64,000 bases of DNA from Roseivivax sp. GX 12232 (GCF_021272185.1 NZ_JAJSEC010000008.1:62001-126000), one strand, 5' to 3'. Positions 21,899 through 33,030 are shown, counted from the first letter of the stretch. Notes: a model not told the origin generated them from the sequence alone. Numbers and translations are program-made.

Positions 21899-22017
21899 GG
21901 CTTTTGAGGCAGGCGGCGCGGTCAGGGGCGCGGGAGGCGGCGGCGGGCATTGCACCTCGGCGCTCCATCGGGTTCTCTCTGGGGCACACGGGAGAGAGAA
22001 GACCGGAGGCCCCCCGC

Positions 22018-23505
22018 ATGACCCATATCCTCGCCATCGACCAGGGCACCACCTCGAGCCGGGCGATCCTCTTCGACGACCGGCTGCGCATCGTCGCCAC
22101 CGCGCAGGAGGAGTTCGAACAGCACTACCCCGCCAGCGGCTGGGTCGAACACGAGGCCTCGGACCTCTGGACCACCACGGCGGCGACCTGCCGCGGGGTG
22201 ATCGAGAAGGCCGGCCTGCCCGCCGAGGAGATCGCCGGCATCGGCATCACCAACCAGCGCGAGACCACGCTGGTCTGGGACGCCGAGACCGGCCAGGCGG
22301 TGCATCGCGCCATCGTCTGGCAGGACCGGCGGACCTCGGCGCTTTGCCAGGAGCTGAAGGCCGCGGGCCACGAGGAGATGGTCACCGACCGCACCGGGCT
22401 GCTGCTCGATCCCTATTTCTCGGCGACCAAGCTCAAGTGGATCCTCGACGAGGTCGATCCCGACCGGTCGCGGGCGACATCCGGCAAGCTTCTGTTCGGC
22501 ACCGTCGACAGCTACCTGATCTGGAAGCTGACCGGCGGGCGCACCCATGCCACCGATGCGACCAACGCCTGCCGCACGATGCTCTACGACATCCGCAAGG
22601 GGCGCTGGTCGAGCTCGATCTGCAAGCTCCTGGACATCCCCATGGAGATGCTGCCCGAGGTGCGCGACAGCGCCGCCGACTACGGCACCACCCGCGCGGA
22701 TCTTTTCGGCCGCGAGCTGCCGATCCTCGGCGTGGCGGGCGACCAGCAGGCGGCGACCATCGGCCAGGCCTGTTTCGAGCCGGGCATGCTGAAATCCACC
22801 TATGGCACCGGCTGCTTCGCGCTGCTGAACACCGGGCCCGAGCCCGTGCGCTCGGAGAACCGGCTCCTGACCACCATCGCCTACCAGCTCGACGGCAAGC
22901 CGACCTATGCGCTGGAGGGATCGATCTTCATCGCCGGCGCCGTGGTGCAATGGCTGCGCGACGGGCTGAAGATCATCCGCGAGGCCAAGGAGACCCAGCC
23001 CCTGGCCGAGAAGGCCGACGAGAGCCAGAACGTCGTGCTGGTGCCGGCCTTCACAGGGCTCGGCGCGCCCTATTGGAACGCCGAATGCCGGGGCGCGATC
23101 TTCGGGCTGACGCGCAACTCCGGCCCCGAGGAGTTCGCCCGCGCCGCGCTGGAAAGCGTCGGCTACCAGACCCGCGACCTGCTCGACGCCATGCGCGCCG
23201 ACTGGGCCGGCGAAGGCGCCGCGGCCACCCTGCGCGTCGACGGCGGGATGAGCGCCTCGGACTGGGCGATGCAGTTCCTGGCCGACATCATCGGCGCCGA
23301 TGTCGACCGGCCCGAGGTGCTCGAGACCACGGCCATGGGCGCGGCCTGGCTCGCCGGCATGCGCGCGGGCATCTATCCCGACCAGGCGGGCTTTGCCGAG
23401 ATGTGGGCGCTGGACCGGAAGTTCGAGCCGGGCATGGACGCCGAGACCCGGGAGGCGAAATACGCCGCCTGGACCCGCGCGGTGACCGCGGCGCAGGGGT
23501 TCTGA
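22018..23505 (+). CDS. glpK: glycerol kinase
   Basis: The 495-residue FGGY-family kinase phosphorylates glycerol to glycerol 3-phosphate in the cytoplasm. It shows the phosphate-1 motif [12 protein letters not shown], the glycerol-binding [20 protein letters not shown], the FGGY signature region [15 protein letters not shown], and the adenosine motif [18 protein letters not shown]. The length is standard. I start at ATG 22018, preceded by CGGAGG; the frame runs far upstream only because the repeat units happen to be open. No glpD, glpF or glpR gene is adjacent, so it seems a single-gene unit. Confidence 0.97.
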   Translation: MTHILAIDQGTTSSRAILFDDRLRIVATAQEEFEQHYPASGWVEHEASDLWTTTAATCRGVIEKAGLPAEEIAGIGITNQRETTLVWDAETGQAVHRAIVWQDRRTSALCQELKAAGHEEMVTDRTGLLLDPYFSATKLKWILDEVDPDRSRATSGKLLFGTVDSYLIWKLTGGRTHATDATNACRTMLYDIRKGRWSSSICKLLDIPMEMLPEVRDSAADYGTTRADLFGRELPILGVAGDQQAATIGQACFEPGMLKSTYGTGCFALLNTGPEPVRSENRLLTTIAYQLDGKPTYALEGSIFIAGAVVQWLRDGLKIIREAKETQPLAEKADESQNVVLVPAFTGLGAPYWNAECRGAIFGLTRNSGPEEFARAALESVGYQTRDLLDAMRADWAGEGAAATLRVDGGMSASDWAMQFLADIIGADVDRPEVLETTAMGAAWLAGMRAGIYPDQAGFAEMWALDRKFEPGMDAETREAKYAAWTRAVTAAQGF

Positions 23506-23650
23506 GCGGGGGGCGTTTCGGCGGGCGCGCCCGGGGCCCGAGGGGCCTCGGCGCCCGCCCGCCGGTGCCCCGGCGGTCTCTTGCCGGGCGGGCGGCGCCG
23601 CGCCACACTCGGGCGCGAGGCAGATAATTTCACAACTCCCGAGCACCCCC

Positions 23651-24892
23651 ATGACCCTGACCCGCAGAACCTTCACCTCGCTCGCCGCGGCGGGCCTTCT
23701 TTCGGCTTGCGGCGGTGGCGCCGGCTTGCCGGTGGCGACGAGCCCCGCGCCGGTGGATGACCCGGGGCTGAGGCCCCAGCCCAATGCCGCCTACGACGCC
23801 TGGGTCGCCAGTTTCCGCGGCCGCGCGGCGGCGCAAGGGATCCCCGAGGCGACGCTGGCGCGGGCCTTCCGGGGGGCGGGCTACCTGCCCGGCGTGGTCG
23901 AGCGCGACCGCAACCAGACCGAGTTCAAGCGCAGTTTCGAGGATTACCTCAACATCGTCGCGGGCGAGGCGCGGGTCACCACCGGGCGGCAGAAATACGC
24001 GGCCTTCTCGGACACCCTCGCCCGGATCGAGGCGCGCTACGGCGTGCCGGCCTCGGTCGTCACGGCGATCTGGGGCGTGGAGAGCCGCTTCGGCGCGCGG
24101 CGCGGGGACATCCCGGTGGTCTCGGCCTCTTCGACCCTGGCCTTCGACGGGCGGCGCGGGGCCTTCTTCGAGGCCCAGCTCCTGGCCGCGCTGCGCATCC
24201 TGGCGCGCGGCGACACCACGCCCGAGCGGCTGACCGGCTCCTGGGCCGGGGCCATGGGGCACACGCAGTTCATCCCGACCACCTTCCAGGCCCATGCGGT
24301 GGATTTCACCGGCGACGGGCGGCGCGACATCTGGGCGGAGGATCCGACCGACGCCTTGGCCTCGGCGGCGGCCTATCTGGCCGACAGCGGCTGGCGGCGG
24401 GGCGTGCCTTTGCTGGTCGAGGTGACGGCGCCCGCGGGGCTGCCGACAGGGCGCGGAGCGCGGCGGGCGACCTCGGCCTGGGCCGCGGCGGGGGTGCGGC
24501 CGGCGCGCGGCGGCAGTCTGCCCGAGCTCGGCGAGGCGGCGCTCTTTGCACCCGCGGGCGCGGGCGGGCCGGCCTTCCTGGCCTCGCGCAACTTCGACGT
24601 GGTCCTGCGCTACAACAACTCTGAGAACTACGCGCTGGCGGTGGGCTACCTGGCCGCGCGGATCGCGGGCGCGCCGCCGCTCTCGGCGAGCTTCGGGCCG
24701 GATGAATACGGGCTGACGGTGGAGGACCGCCGCCGCCTGCAGGAGCGGCTGACCGCGCGGGGCTTCGATACCGGCGGCACCGACGGGGTGATCGGGCCCA
24801 AGACCACCGAGGCGATCCGCGCCTACCAGGCGGCGCAGGGGCTGGCGGTGACGGGCGAGCCGTCGCAGGCGCTCTTGCGAGGGCTGGGCTGA
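23651..24892 (+). CDS. lytic murein transglycosylase lipoprotein (MltB family)
   Basis: The 413-residue protein begins with a signal peptide and lipobox (AAAGLLSAC, Cys20), so it is probably an outer-membrane lipoprotein. The SLT-type catalytic domain spans about 55-320, with the catalytic Glu in AIWGVESRFGARRG and the MltB motif GSWAGAMGHTQFIPTT. The YNNSENYALAVGYLA motif follows. A peptidoglycan-binding domain is at the C-terminus (about 350-413: RRRLQERLTARGFDTGGTDGVIGPKTTEAIRAYQ). It cleaves the glycan strand, leaving 1,6-anhydromuramic acid. It stands alone between glpK and the convergent nag genes. Confidence 0.92.
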   Translation: MTLTRRTFTSLAAAGLLSACGGGAGLPVATSPAPVDDPGLRPQPNAAYDAWVASFRGRAAAQGIPEATLARAFRGAGYLPGVVERDRNQTEFKRSFEDYLNIVAGEARVTTGRQKYAAFSDTLARIEARYGVPASVVTAIWGVESRFGARRGDIPVVSASSTLAFDGRRGAFFEAQLLAALRILARGDTTPERLTGSWAGAMGHTQFIPTTFQAHAVDFTGDGRRDIWAEDPTDALASAAAYLADSGWRRGVPLLVEVTAPAGLPTGRGARRATSAWAAAGVRPARGGSLPELGEAALFAPAGAGGPAFLASRNFDVVLRYNNSENYALAVGYLAARIAGAPPLSASFGPDEYGLTVEDRRRLQERLTARGFDTGGTDGVIGPKTTEAIRAYQAAQGLAVTGEPSQALLRGLG

Positions 24893-25107
24893 GGCAGGCT
24901 GGCGGTTTGGTCCAAGGCGGGCGCGGTGCAGTTTTGACCGCTCGCTGACGGGCGCTTCGGGGCGCGGCAATTGGCCGGACCGGCGCGCCTGGTCACCGGC
25001 TGGCCGCGCATCAGGCATTGGGGCGCGCAACCTCTGCAGGACCGGCCTGTCGCGCCCTCCGGCCCTCCCAGCCGCACCACCGCACCCGAACGCCCGCGCG
25101 CCCCGCG

Positions 25108-26229
25108 TCACCCCACCGGCAACGGCACCAGCGCCAGACCCTCAGGCCCCTGCCGCAGACGGATCGGACGGCCCGCGTCGCCGGGGCGCAGCCGCCCTGC
25201 GCCGACGTGCAGCTCGGCCGCCTCGGCGGGCAGCCGGGTGGCGCGCGCCAGGGCCCAGGGCAGCGGCGCGTGGCAGGCGCGCATCAGGACCGAGACCGCC
25301 CGCGCGAGGTCCAGGTCCGCCCCCGCCAGCGTCCCGTCCTCGAGCCGCAGCTCTCCGCCCGCGCGCAGGATGCGCCTCCCGTTCAGGGTGAACTCCGCGG
25401 CCTCGGTGCCGGCCACGGCCATGGCATCGCTGACCAGGAAGATGCGCGGATTGGCGGCGAGCGCCACGCGCATCGCCTCGGGCGCCACGTGCACGCCGTC
25501 GGCGATGAGCCCGGCCCAGACGCCCTCGGCCAGCGCCGCGCCGGTCAGTCCCGGTGCGCGCGCGCTCAGCTGGCTCATGGCGTTGTAGAGATGCGTCACG
25601 CCGCGCGCCCCGGCGCGGATATAGGCCCGCGCGGTCTCGGCGTCGCAGGCGCTATGGCCAAGCGCCACGTAGACCCCGGCCTCGGCGAGCGCGGCGACCT
25701 GCGCCTCGGTGACCGACTCGGGCGCCAGCGTGACCTTCAGGCAGGGCAGATCGCGGGCGGCGGCGAGGAGCGTCGCGAGGTCCTCCTCGGTCATCGGGCG
25801 GATCAGCCCGGGATCATGCGCGCCGCATTTCTCGACCGAGAGATGCGGGCCCTCGAGGTGCAGCCCCGCGATGCCCGGCACCCGTGCCGCACAGGCCTCG
25901 CGGGCGGCGGTGATGGCGGCGCGGGTGACCTCGGGGGTGTCGGTGATCAGCGTCGGCAGAAGATGCGCGGTGCCGAGCCGCCGGTGCGCGCGGGCGATGG
26001 TCTGGAGCGTCGCGGCGCTTGGATCGTGGTTGAAAAGCACCCCGCCGCCGCCGTTCACCTGCAGGTCGACGAAGCCCGGGGCGAGGATGTCGCCTTCGAG
26101 GTCCGCCGTCGCGCCTCCGCCCGGGTCGGCCTCGGGCAGCCGCCGGCCCCCTTCGAAACTAACGGGCTGCGGCTCGTGCAGGTCCCAGCCGTCGAAGAGC
26201 CGGGCGTTGAGATAGGTGATCCGGGTCAT
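25108..26229 (-). CDS. nagA: N-acetylglucosamine-6-phosphate deacetylase
   Basis: The 373-residue amidohydrolase removes acetate from GlcNAc-6-phosphate. It shows the family landmarks APGFVDLQVNGGGG, GLHLEGPHLS, LGHSACDAETA, THLYNAMSQL, IADGVHVAPEA and the catalytic Asp in FLVSDAMAVAG. It is slightly shorter than the E. coli enzyme but complete. The start (ATG 26229) overlaps the stop of the kinase gene by four bases, so kinase and deacetylase are co-translated. Together they convert free GlcNAc, for example from wall recycling, to glucosamine 6-phosphate. No nagB, nagC or transporter is adjacent. Confidence 0.94.
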   Translation of the reverse strand: MTRITYLNARLFDGWDLHEPQPVSFEGGRRLPEADPGGGATADLEGDILAPGFVDLQVNGGGGVLFNHDPSAATLQTIARAHRRLGTAHLLPTLITDTPEVTRAAITAAREACAARVPGIAGLHLEGPHLSVEKCGAHDPGLIRPMTEEDLATLLAAARDLPCLKVTLAPESVTEAQVAALAEAGVYVALGHSACDAETARAYIRAGARGVTHLYNAMSQLSARAPGLTGAALAEGVWAGLIADGVHVAPEAMRVALAANPRIFLVSDAMAVAGTEAAEFTLNGRRILRAGGELRLEDGTLAGADLDLARAVSVLMRACHAPLPWALARATRLPAEAAELHVGAGRLRPGDAGRPIRLRQGPEGLALVPLPVG

Positions 26230-27077
26230 GCGAGGCTCTCCGCGAAATCCGCCGCGAGGCGCAGCGCGCCGTCGAGCGGGCGGCCCGCGGCGGGGGTGAG
26301 GCCCGGGCGGAAGGCCTCGGGCAGGAAAGGCCCAAGCGCGGGGCCGAGCCCGCCGGTCAGGCAAAGCGCCATGCCCGGGCGGGCGCCGATCTCGCGGGCG
26401 GTCTCGGTCAGCGCGCCCGCGGCTTCGGAGAGGATCGCGCGGGCGGCGGGGTCGCTCTCCTGCGCTTCGGTGACCCATTCGGCCAGCGCCGCGATCTCAT
26501 GCGGGGCCCGCGCCTGGGCGTAGGCAATCACTTGCGCGGGCGGGCCGATTTCGCGCGTGATGCGGCGGCTGAGCGGGCCTTCGGGCGCCCTTCCCTCGCT
26601 CACTGCCAGCGCGGTCCTGAGGGCGGCGCGGCCAACCGCGTAGCCCGAACCCTCGTCGCCGAGCCGCGCGCCCCAGCCGCCAGCGAAGCGCGCCTGACCC
26701 TCGCGGCGGAGCCCCACGAAGGAGCCGGTGCCCGCGTGCAGGATCATGCCGTCACCCCGGGGGCCAAGGGCGCCCCAGAGCGCGGCGCGGCGGTCCTCCT
26801 CGACCCGGACGCGGGCCAGCGGCAGCGCGGCCTCGGCGCGGCGGGCGATGCTGTCGTCGACGACGCCGGCCAGGGCGCAATAGGCGGGCACCTGCGCCAG
26901 CGACCGGCCCAATTGCGCCTCCAGCGCGGAGAGCCCCTCGGTCAGGACATTGAGTCCGCCCGTAAAATCGCTCGAGAGGTTGCAGCCGCCCAGGGTCACC
27001 TCGGCGCGGCTCGCGCCTTCGGCGAAGAGCATTCGGCAGCGCGTGCCGCCGCCATCCACGGCCAAGAGCGCGCGCAT
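26226..27077 (-). CDS. N-acetylglucosamine kinase, BadF/BadG/BcrA/BcrD ATPase family
   Basis: The 283-residue kinase has the ASKHA phosphate-1 motif AVDGGGTRCRML at the N-terminus, the phosphate-2 loop ILHAGTGSFVG, and the adenosine motif CLTGGLGPAL. The BadF/NagK family phosphorylates GlcNAc or glucosamine. Coupling to nagA by an ATGA overlap makes N-acetylglucosamine the likely substrate. ATG 27077 directly precedes the ATP-binding strand, so the start is sound even though the frame stays open far upstream. It is divergent from lexA, with 99 bases between. Confidence 0.88.
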   Translation of the reverse strand: MRALLAVDGGGTRCRMLFAEGASRAEVTLGGCNLSSDFTGGLNVLTEGLSALEAQLGRSLAQVPAYCALAGVVDDSIARRAEAALPLARVRVEEDRRAALWGALGPRGDGMILHAGTGSFVGLRREGQARFAGGWGARLGDEGSGYAVGRAALRTALAVSEGRAPEGPLSRRITREIGPPAQVIAYAQARAPHEIAALAEWVTEAQESDPAARAILSEAAGALTETAREIGARPGMALCLTGGLGPALGPFLPEAFRPGLTPAAGRPLDGALRLAADFAESLA

Positions 27078-27117
27078 CACGTCACCCCGCACAAGATCTG
27101 GTCGATTCGCGCCTGTG

Positions 27118-27146
27118 TTGACACAAAACGCGAACGCACGTAGAAC
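27118..27146 (+). promoter_or_regulatory. lexA promoter with SOS box
   Basis: A TTGACA box (27118-27123) and TAGAAC (27141-27146) are 17 bases apart. GAAC-N7-GAAC (27132-27146), the alphaproteobacterial LexA box written on the opposite strand (GTTC-N7-GTTC), covers the spacer and the -10 box. LexA bound here would block its own promoter, the normal autoregulation. Confidence 0.9.
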
Positions 27147-27176
27147 AAAAGCGGACAGGCTGCAGGAATTTGTGTC

Positions 27177-27875
27177 ATGCTGACCAAGAAACAACTCGAT
27201 CTCCTCGACTTCATCAACCGGCGCGTGCTGCGCGACGGGGTTCCCCCCAGTTTCGACGAAATGAAGGAGGCGCTCGACCTCCGGTCGAAGTCGGGCATTC
27301 ACCGGCTGATCACCGCGCTCGAGGAACGCGGCTTCATCCGCCGTCTCGCCCATCGCGCCCGCGCGATCGAGATCGTGAAGCTGCCCGAAAGCCTTGGCGG
27401 CAGCGCCACGCATGGCTTCGAGCCCCGGGTGATCGAGGGCGACCGCCCCGACGGGCGCCCGGCCAATTCCGACCCGGTGGAGCCGGTGCATGCCAGCGAG
27501 CTGCCGCTTCTGGGCCGGATCGCCGCCGGCATGCCGATCGAGGCGATCAACGACGCGCCTCCGGGCATCGCGGTGCCGGGCAGCATGCTCTCGGGCGCGG
27601 GCCGGCATTTCGCGCTGGAGGTGCGCGGCGACTCGATGATCGAGGCCGGGATCAACGACGGCGACGTCGTGGTGATCCGCGAGACGACCGAGGCGCAGAA
27701 CGGCGACATCGTCGTGGCCCAGGTCGAAGGCTACGAGGCGACGCTGAAACGCTTCCGCCGCAAGGACGACATGATCGTGCTCGAGGCGGCGAACCCGGCG
27801 TACGAGCCCCGCGTGCTGCCGCGCGGCTCGGTCAAGGTTCAGGGCCGTCTGGTCGGGCTGATCCGGACCTATTGA
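27177..27875 (+). CDS. lexA: LexA repressor
   Basis: The 232-residue SOS repressor is full length. The N-terminal winged helix (1-70) has [23 protein letters not shown], with the recognition helix typical of alphaproteobacterial LexA. A linker leads to the S24 protease domain, where self-cleavage occurs between Ala117 and Gly118 (RIAAGMP). The catalytic Ser153 lies in [10 protein letters not shown] and Lys191 in ATLKRF. RecA filaments trigger cleavage. The gene has its own SOS box. Its last 44 bases overlap the 3' end of the convergent comEC gene. Confidence 0.97.
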   Translation: MLTKKQLDLLDFINRRVLRDGVPPSFDEMKEALDLRSKSGIHRLITALEERGFIRRLAHRARAIEIVKLPESLGGSATHGFEPRVIEGDRPDGRPANSDPVEPVHASELPLLGRIAAGMPIEAINDAPPGIAVPGSMLSGAGRHFALEVRGDSMIEAGINDGDVVVIRETTEAQNGDIVVAQVEGYEATLKRFRRKDDMIVLEAANPAYEPRVLPRGSVKVQGRLVGLIRTY

Positions 27876-29946
27876 ACCAGCGCGCCGTGAGCCCCGCGAG
27901 CCTTTCGCGGGGCGCGGGCGCGCCTTGCACCCAAAGCCGCGGGCCCGAGCGGGCGGCGGCGGTGACCTCGCGCAGGGGCGCCTCGGTATCGGCACTGTCG
28001 CGGTAAAGCGCGACGGGCCCGGTCAGGGCCAGGCTCTCGGGTGTATAGGCGCGGCAGCTTGGGGTGGTCTCCAGGGGATAGCGGCTGACCAGGATCTCGC
28101 CCTTTTTGCATCCGGTGAACCCCGCCAGCGCCTGCCGGTCGCCGAGGTGGGTGACGCGCGTGGCCGCAGGCCAGCGCGCGGCGGCGCGGGGCTGATCGGC
28201 GGCATCGCCGTCATTCTCGAGCCAGAGCCGCGCGGCGAAGCCCGCGCCCGCCGGGCGCGAGAGCGCCCTGCCCCTTTGCGTCATCTGTCCCACCAGCACC
28301 CCCTGCCGGTCGATCAGGAGCCAGGGCCGCTCGGCCCCGGACCAGAGGAGCGCCGCCAGCGCTGCGGGCGCCAGCGCCAGCAGACGCAACCGGCCGAGCG
28401 TCAGCAGCACCAGCAGGAAGGCCAGGGTGATCAGCGGCAGCACCATCTCGGGCGGCGCGCGGATCTGGCCGAGGGCGCCGGGCAGGCCCGCCACCCGCGC
28501 CGCGACGCCGAGGATCCAGTCGAGCCCCCAACCCATGGCCCGGAGCGGCAGCGCCTCGAGGCCGAAGGGCATCATCCCCAGCGCCAGTAGGCCCAGCGGC
28601 ATGACCCAGAGCCCCATGAGCGGCACCGCCAGGAGGTTCGCCAGCAACCCGTAATGGGCGAGGATGTTGAAATGCGCCATGGCGATGGGCGCCGTCGCCC
28701 CGCCTGCGACCAGCGAGGACAGGACCAGCGCGGCGGGGCCCCGGGCGAGCCGCGGCAGGCGCCGCTCGATCCCGCTGTCGCGCCAGGCCGCGAAGGCCGC
28801 GACCAGCGCGCCGGTGGCGGCGAAGGACATCTGGAATCCGGGCGAGAGAAGCGCCTCGGGCCGGGTGACAAGGATCACCAGCGCGGCCAGTGCGACCGAG
28901 CGCAGCGACAGCGCGCGGCGGTCGAAAAGCACCGCGAGGCACATGATCGCCACCATGACGAAGGCGCGCTCGGTGGCGACATTGGCGCCCGAGAGCGCGA
29001 GGTAGCCCGCCCCGGCGCCCAGCCCCGCAAGCGCGGCGATCTTCTTGACCGGCCAGGTTTGCCCGACCCCCGGCAGGGCCACCAGCCCGAGCCGCACCAC
29101 GGCGAAGACGAGCCCCGTCAGCAGCCCCATGTGCAGACCCGAAATCGCCAGGAGATGCGCGAGGTTCGCCTGCCGCAGGTCGCGGGTGACGGCCCGCGGG
29201 ATGGCGCTGCGGTCGCCGGTCAGGATCGCCGCGGCGACAGCGCCCGCGGGCCCCGGCAGCCCCGCCTGGAGGCGCGCCGAGACGCGGTGGCGCAGCGCGC
29301 CCAAGGTTGAGGCCCCGGGCTCGGGCGGGGCCAGCAAGAGAACCGGGCTGCGCGTGTAGCCGACGCCGCCCACACCCTGGAACCAGGCGTGGCGGCGGAA
29401 GTCGAAGCCGCCGGGCTCCACCGGGCCGCCGGGGGCGGAAAGATGGCCGGTCAGGATCACCCGCTGCCCGGGGCGTGGGGCGAACCAGCCCTGCGCGCCG
29501 TGCAGCGAGACGCGCACCCGGCGCGGCAGCGCCTCGGGCGCGTGCCAAGGCAGCACCACCCCGTCGAGCGTCAGCCGCAGCTTGTCCGAGGCGGAGCGGT
29601 CGATCTGGACGATGCGCCCCTCGATCGGGCCGTAATAGCGCCCCTCGATCACCGGGCCCGCGACCAGATGCGCCCGGCTGCCCGCCAGCGCCAGCCCCAA
29701 GGCCGGCAAGACCAGCGCGCAGATCAGCGCCCGGGGCACCAGCGCCACCCGCAGCGCGACGCCAAGCCCCGCCAGCCCCAGCGCCCAGAGCGCGGCCAGC
29801 GCCCAGAGCGGCGGCTCCACCCGGAGGGCGAAATAGAGCCCGATGCCGGCGGCCAGCGCCGCCACGCCCCAGGCGAAGAAGGCCCCGGCCTGCCGCGCCA
29901 GCAGATCCGCCAGGAAATCCGCCACGCTGCCCCCGATGCGGCCCAT
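27832..29946 (-). CDS. comEC: ComEC/Rec2-family DNA uptake membrane protein
   Basis: The 704-residue protein has N-terminal membrane segments, then a soluble DUF4131-type domain (about 95-200). The Competence domain follows, with the hallmark [20 protein letters not shown] at about 267 and the [13 protein letters not shown] region. The C-terminal part (after about 560) is short and lacks the HxHxDH metal site of the beta-lactamase-like nuclease domain found in Gram-positive ComEC, as in many proteobacterial forms. It forms the inner-membrane channel for single-stranded DNA. Its 3' end overlaps lexA by 44 bases tail to tail. Confidence 0.88.
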   Translation of the reverse strand: MGRIGGSVADFLADLLARQAGAFFAWGVAALAAGIGLYFALRVEPPLWALAALWALGLAGLGVALRVALVPRALICALVLPALGLALAGSRAHLVAGPVIEGRYYGPIEGRIVQIDRSASDKLRLTLDGVVLPWHAPEALPRRVRVSLHGAQGWFAPRPGQRVILTGHLSAPGGPVEPGGFDFRRHAWFQGVGGVGYTRSPVLLLAPPEPGASTLGALRHRVSARLQAGLPGPAGAVAAAILTGDRSAIPRAVTRDLRQANLAHLLAISGLHMGLLTGLVFAVVRLGLVALPGVGQTWPVKKIAALAGLGAGAGYLALSGANVATERAFVMVAIMCLAVLFDRRALSLRSVALAALVILVTRPEALLSPGFQMSFAATGALVAAFAAWRDSGIERRLPRLARGPAALVLSSLVAGGATAPIAMAHFNILAHYGLLANLLAVPLMGLWVMPLGLLALGMMPFGLEALPLRAMGWGLDWILGVAARVAGLPGALGQIRAPPEMVLPLITLAFLLVLLTLGRLRLLALAPAALAALLWSGAERPWLLIDRQGVLVGQMTQRGRALSRPAGAGFAARLWLENDGDAADQPRAAARWPAATRVTHLGDRQALAGFTGCKKGEILVSRYPLETTPSCRAYTPESLALTGPVALYRDSADTEAPLREVTAAARSGPRLWVQGAPAPRERLAGLTARWFNRSGSARPDGPEP

Positions 29947-30028
29947 GCTTGTCCTCTGTCCGTCGCGCCGCTAAGGCTCGCGCAACCAGGATGCGCCCCC
30001 TCTCTTATGGAAAGGTTAATCGCCGCTC

Positions 30029-31441
30029 ATGTCGGACAGGATCGTCACCCGTTTCGCCCCCTCGCCCACCGGATATCTGCACATCGGCGGCGCGCGGACG
30101 GCGCTGTTCAACTGGCTTTTCGCCCGCGGCCGGGGCGGCAAGTTCCTCCTGCGGATCGAGGACACCGACAAGGCGCGCTCGACCCCCGAGGCGACCGAGG
30201 CGATCCTCAAGGGGCTCGACTGGCTGGGGCTCGACCATGACGGCGAGGTGGTCAGCCAGGCCGCCCGCGCCGAGCGCCACGCCGAGGTCGCCCATGCGCT
30301 GCTGGAGCGCGGCATGGCCTACAAGTGCTTCTCGACCCAGGAAGAGATCGAGGCCTTCCGCGAAGCCGCCAAATCCGAGGGCCGCTCGACCCTCTTCGTC
30401 TCGCCCTGGCGCGAGGCCGATCCCGCCGATCATCCGGCGGATGCGCCTTTCGTGGTGCGCCTCAAGACCCCGCTCGAGGGCGAGACGGTGATCGCCGACG
30501 CGGTCCAGGGCGACGTGAAGATCCGCAACGACCAGCTCGACGACATGGTGCTGCTGCGCTCGGACGGGACGCCGGTCTACATGCTGGCGGTGGTGGTCGA
30601 CGACCACGACATGGGCGTGACCCATGTGATCCGGGGCGACGACCACCTCAACAACGCCGCGCGGCAGATGGGCATCTATACCGCCATGGGCTGGCCGGTG
30701 CCGGTCTACGCGCATATCCCGCTGATCCACGGGCCGGACGGCAAGAAGCTGTCGAAGCGCCACGGCGCGGTGGGGCTCGAGGAATACCAGGTCATGGGCT
30801 ACCCGGCGCCGGGGATGCGCAACTACCTGGCGCGGCTGGGCTGGAGCCATGGCGACGACGAGTTCTTCACTGATGCCCAGGCGCTGGAGTGGTTCGACGT
30901 CACCGGCATCGGTAAATCCGCCGCGCGGCTCGACTTCAAGAAGCTCGAGAACATCTGCGGCCAGCACATCGCGGTCATGGAGGATGCTGCGCTGCTGCAA
31001 GAACTCGAGGGTTACCTCGCGGCAGCCGGTCAGCCTCCCCTGACCGAGGCCCAGAAAGACGGGCTGGGCCGGGCCATGTACTGCCTGAAAGACCGCGCGA
31101 AGACCCTGCCGGAACTCCTTGAAAAGGGACACTTTATCCTGACGTCCGCGCCGATCGAGCCGGATGAGAAGGCGGCCAAGGCGCTGGACGATGTATCCCG
31201 TGGTATACTGGCAGAATTGACGCCGCAGTTGCAAAATGCTAGCTGGTCGCGAGATCAACTCGAGGCCGTTCTGACGGCTGCCGCGGAGACAAACGGGATC
31301 AAGTTCGGCAAGCTCGCAGGGCCCCTGCGCGCGGCCTTGGCCGGGCGCTCCGTCACCCCGAGCGTTTTCGACATGATGCTGGTTCTGGGACGCGAGGAAA
31401 GCCTCCTCCGGCTCGATCAAGCGGCGGCCGAACCGGGCTGA
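30029..31441 (+). CDS. gltX: glutamate--tRNA ligase
   Basis: The 470-residue class I synthetase has the HIGH motif in [19 protein letters not shown], the KMSKS-type motif in [14 protein letters not shown], and the catalytic-domain block [10 protein letters not shown]. Its C-terminal helical domain binds the anticodon. The zinc-finger cysteines of E. coli GluRS are not evident. It charges tRNA-Glu and, in bacteria lacking GlnRS, tRNA-Gln. It is divergent from comEC, and gltA follows 89 bases later in the same direction. Many alphaproteobacteria carry two gltX paralogues; only one is seen here. Confidence 0.96.
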   Translation: MSDRIVTRFAPSPTGYLHIGGARTALFNWLFARGRGGKFLLRIEDTDKARSTPEATEAILKGLDWLGLDHDGEVVSQAARAERHAEVAHALLERGMAYKCFSTQEEIEAFREAAKSEGRSTLFVSPWREADPADHPADAPFVVRLKTPLEGETVIADAVQGDVKIRNDQLDDMVLLRSDGTPVYMLAVVVDDHDMGVTHVIRGDDHLNNAARQMGIYTAMGWPVPVYAHIPLIHGPDGKKLSKRHGAVGLEEYQVMGYPAPGMRNYLARLGWSHGDDEFFTDAQALEWFDVTGIGKSAARLDFKKLENICGQHIAVMEDAALLQELEGYLAAAGQPPLTEAQKDGLGRAMYCLKDRAKTLPELLEKGHFILTSAPIEPDEKAAKALDDVSRGILAELTPQLQNASWSRDQLEAVLTAAAETNGIKFGKLAGPLRAALAGRSVTPSVFDMMLVLGREESLLRLDQAAAEPG

Positions 31442-31530
31442 GCGCCATGGGCGCGCCGCCGGTCCGGCCGCAGACATAATGCCCGCGCCGGCCCTTCCGG
31501 CGCGCAACAGGAAGTACGAAGGGACGACGC

Positions 31531-32826
31531 ATGCCTGACAGCACCAAGAACGCCACGCTTTCCATCGACGGAAACTCCTGGGACCTGCCGATCTACTCGC
31601 CGACCGCCGGGCCGGACGTGATCGACATCCGCAAGCTCTACGCCCAGGCCGGGGTCTTCACCTATGACCCGGGCTATACCTCGACGGCGAGCTGCGACTC
31701 GACCATCACCTTCATCGACGGTGACAAGGGCGAGCTTCTGCACCGCGGCTACCCGATCGACCAGCTCGCCTCGAAGTCGCATTACCTCGAGGTCTGCTAC
31801 CTGCTCCTTTACGGCGAGCTTCCCTCGGCGCAGCAGCTCGAGACCTTCGAGGGCACGATCACCCGCCACACCATGCTGCACGAGCAGATGGTGAACTTCT
31901 TCCGCGGTTTCCGCCGCGACGCGCATCCCATGGCGATCATGGTGGGCGTGGTCGGCGCCATGTCGGCCTTCTACCACGATTCCACCGACATCTCGGACCC
32001 GCACCAGCGCGAGATCGCCTCGCACCGGCTGATCGCCAAGATGCCGACGATCGCGGCCTGGGCCTACAAGTATTCGGTGGGCCAGCCCTTCGTCTATCCG
32101 CGCAACGACCTGTCCTACGCGGCGAACTTCCTGCACATGTGCTTTGCCGTGCCGGCCGAGGAATATGTCGTCGACCCGATCCTGGCGCGCGCCATGGACC
32201 GGATCTTCACGCTGCACGCGGACCACGAGCAGAACGCCTCGACCTCGACGGTGCGGCTGGCCTCCTCCTCGGGGGCGAACCCCTTCGCCTGCATCGCCGC
32301 CGGCATCGCCTGCCTCTGGGGCCCCGCACATGGCGGCGCCAACCAGGCCTGCCTCGAGATGCTCAAGGAGATCGGCTCGCCCGAGCGCATCCCCGAGTTC
32401 ATCGCGCGCGCCAAGGACAAGAACGATCCCTTCCGCCTGATGGGCTTCGGCCACCGGGTCTACAAGAACTTCGACCCGCGCGCGAAGGTGATGAAGCAGT
32501 CCGCCGACGAGGTGCTCGACCTCATGGGGATCGAGAACAACCCGGTCTTGGCGACCGCCAAGGAGCTGGAGAAACAGGCCCTCGCGGACCCCTATTTCAC
32601 CGAGAAGAAGCTCTTCCCGAACGTGGATTTCTACTCGGGCATCATCCTCGAGGCCATGGGCTTCCCGACCTCGATGTTCACCCCGATCTTCGCGCTCTCG
32701 CGCACGGTCGGCTGGGTGAGCCAGTGGAAGGAGATGCTGAACGATCCGCAGAACAAGATCGGCCGCCCGCGGCAGCTCTACCTGGGCAACACCGCGCGGG
32801 ACTACTCGGACATCGAGACCCGCTGA
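31531..32826 (+). CDS. gltA: citrate synthase
   Basis: The 431-residue enzyme is a type II (large, hexameric) citrate synthase. It contains the N-terminal beta-strand domain, the active-site His region [31 protein letters not shown] with the second catalytic His, [14 protein letters not shown], and the catalytic Asp in PNVDFYSGI. It condenses oxaloacetate with acetyl-CoA at the entry of the TCA cycle. An AGGGA lies six bases before ATG 31531. A perfect terminator follows the stop and separates it from the AT-rich cassette. Confidence 0.98.
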   Translation: MPDSTKNATLSIDGNSWDLPIYSPTAGPDVIDIRKLYAQAGVFTYDPGYTSTASCDSTITFIDGDKGELLHRGYPIDQLASKSHYLEVCYLLLYGELPSAQQLETFEGTITRHTMLHEQMVNFFRGFRRDAHPMAIMVGVVGAMSAFYHDSTDISDPHQREIASHRLIAKMPTIAAWAYKYSVGQPFVYPRNDLSYAANFLHMCFAVPAEEYVVDPILARAMDRIFTLHADHEQNASTSTVRLASSSGANPFACIAAGIACLWGPAHGGANQACLEMLKEIGSPERIPEFIARAKDKNDPFRLMGFGHRVYKNFDPRAKVMKQSADEVLDLMGIENNPVLATAKELEKQALADPYFTEKKLFPNVDFYSGIILEAMGFPTSMFTPIFALSRTVGWVSQWKEMLNDPQNKIGRPRQLYLGNTARDYSDIETR

Positions 32827-32855
32827 GGCGGGGAGCTAATCGCGAGAGATTTGAG

Positions 32856-32885
32856 CCGCGGCACCGAGGGGTGCCGCGGTTTTTT
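32856..32885 (+). terminator. rho-independent terminator of gltA
   Basis: CCGCGGCACC (32856-32865) and GGTGCCGCGG (32870-32879) form a perfect 10-base-pair stem with loop GAGG, followed by six T residues. Confidence 0.95.
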
Positions 32886-33030
32886 GTTTGGGCTTGGTCG
32901 GTTGCTCGGTCGGTGCCCGCTGAAAATATGAAGCTGCCCATAGACAACTTGCCAGCGAACAATCCCGGCGACATAGCGCGAAGTTTTGGGTATACTTTCC
33001 CCTTAAAGGTTACTCGAAAGCACTGCTATA

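Noticed and set aside
21454-22017. N-terminal extension of glycerol kinase through the tandem repeats
   Set aside because: The residues are Gly/Ala/Arg-rich repeat translation; the kinase begins at the phosphate-binding strand from ATG 22018 with a good ribosome site.
25108-26478. Longer nagA frame starting at 26478
   Set aside because: The added residues read through the kinase gene in another phase; the amidohydrolase starts naturally at ATG 26229 with a 4-base overlap.
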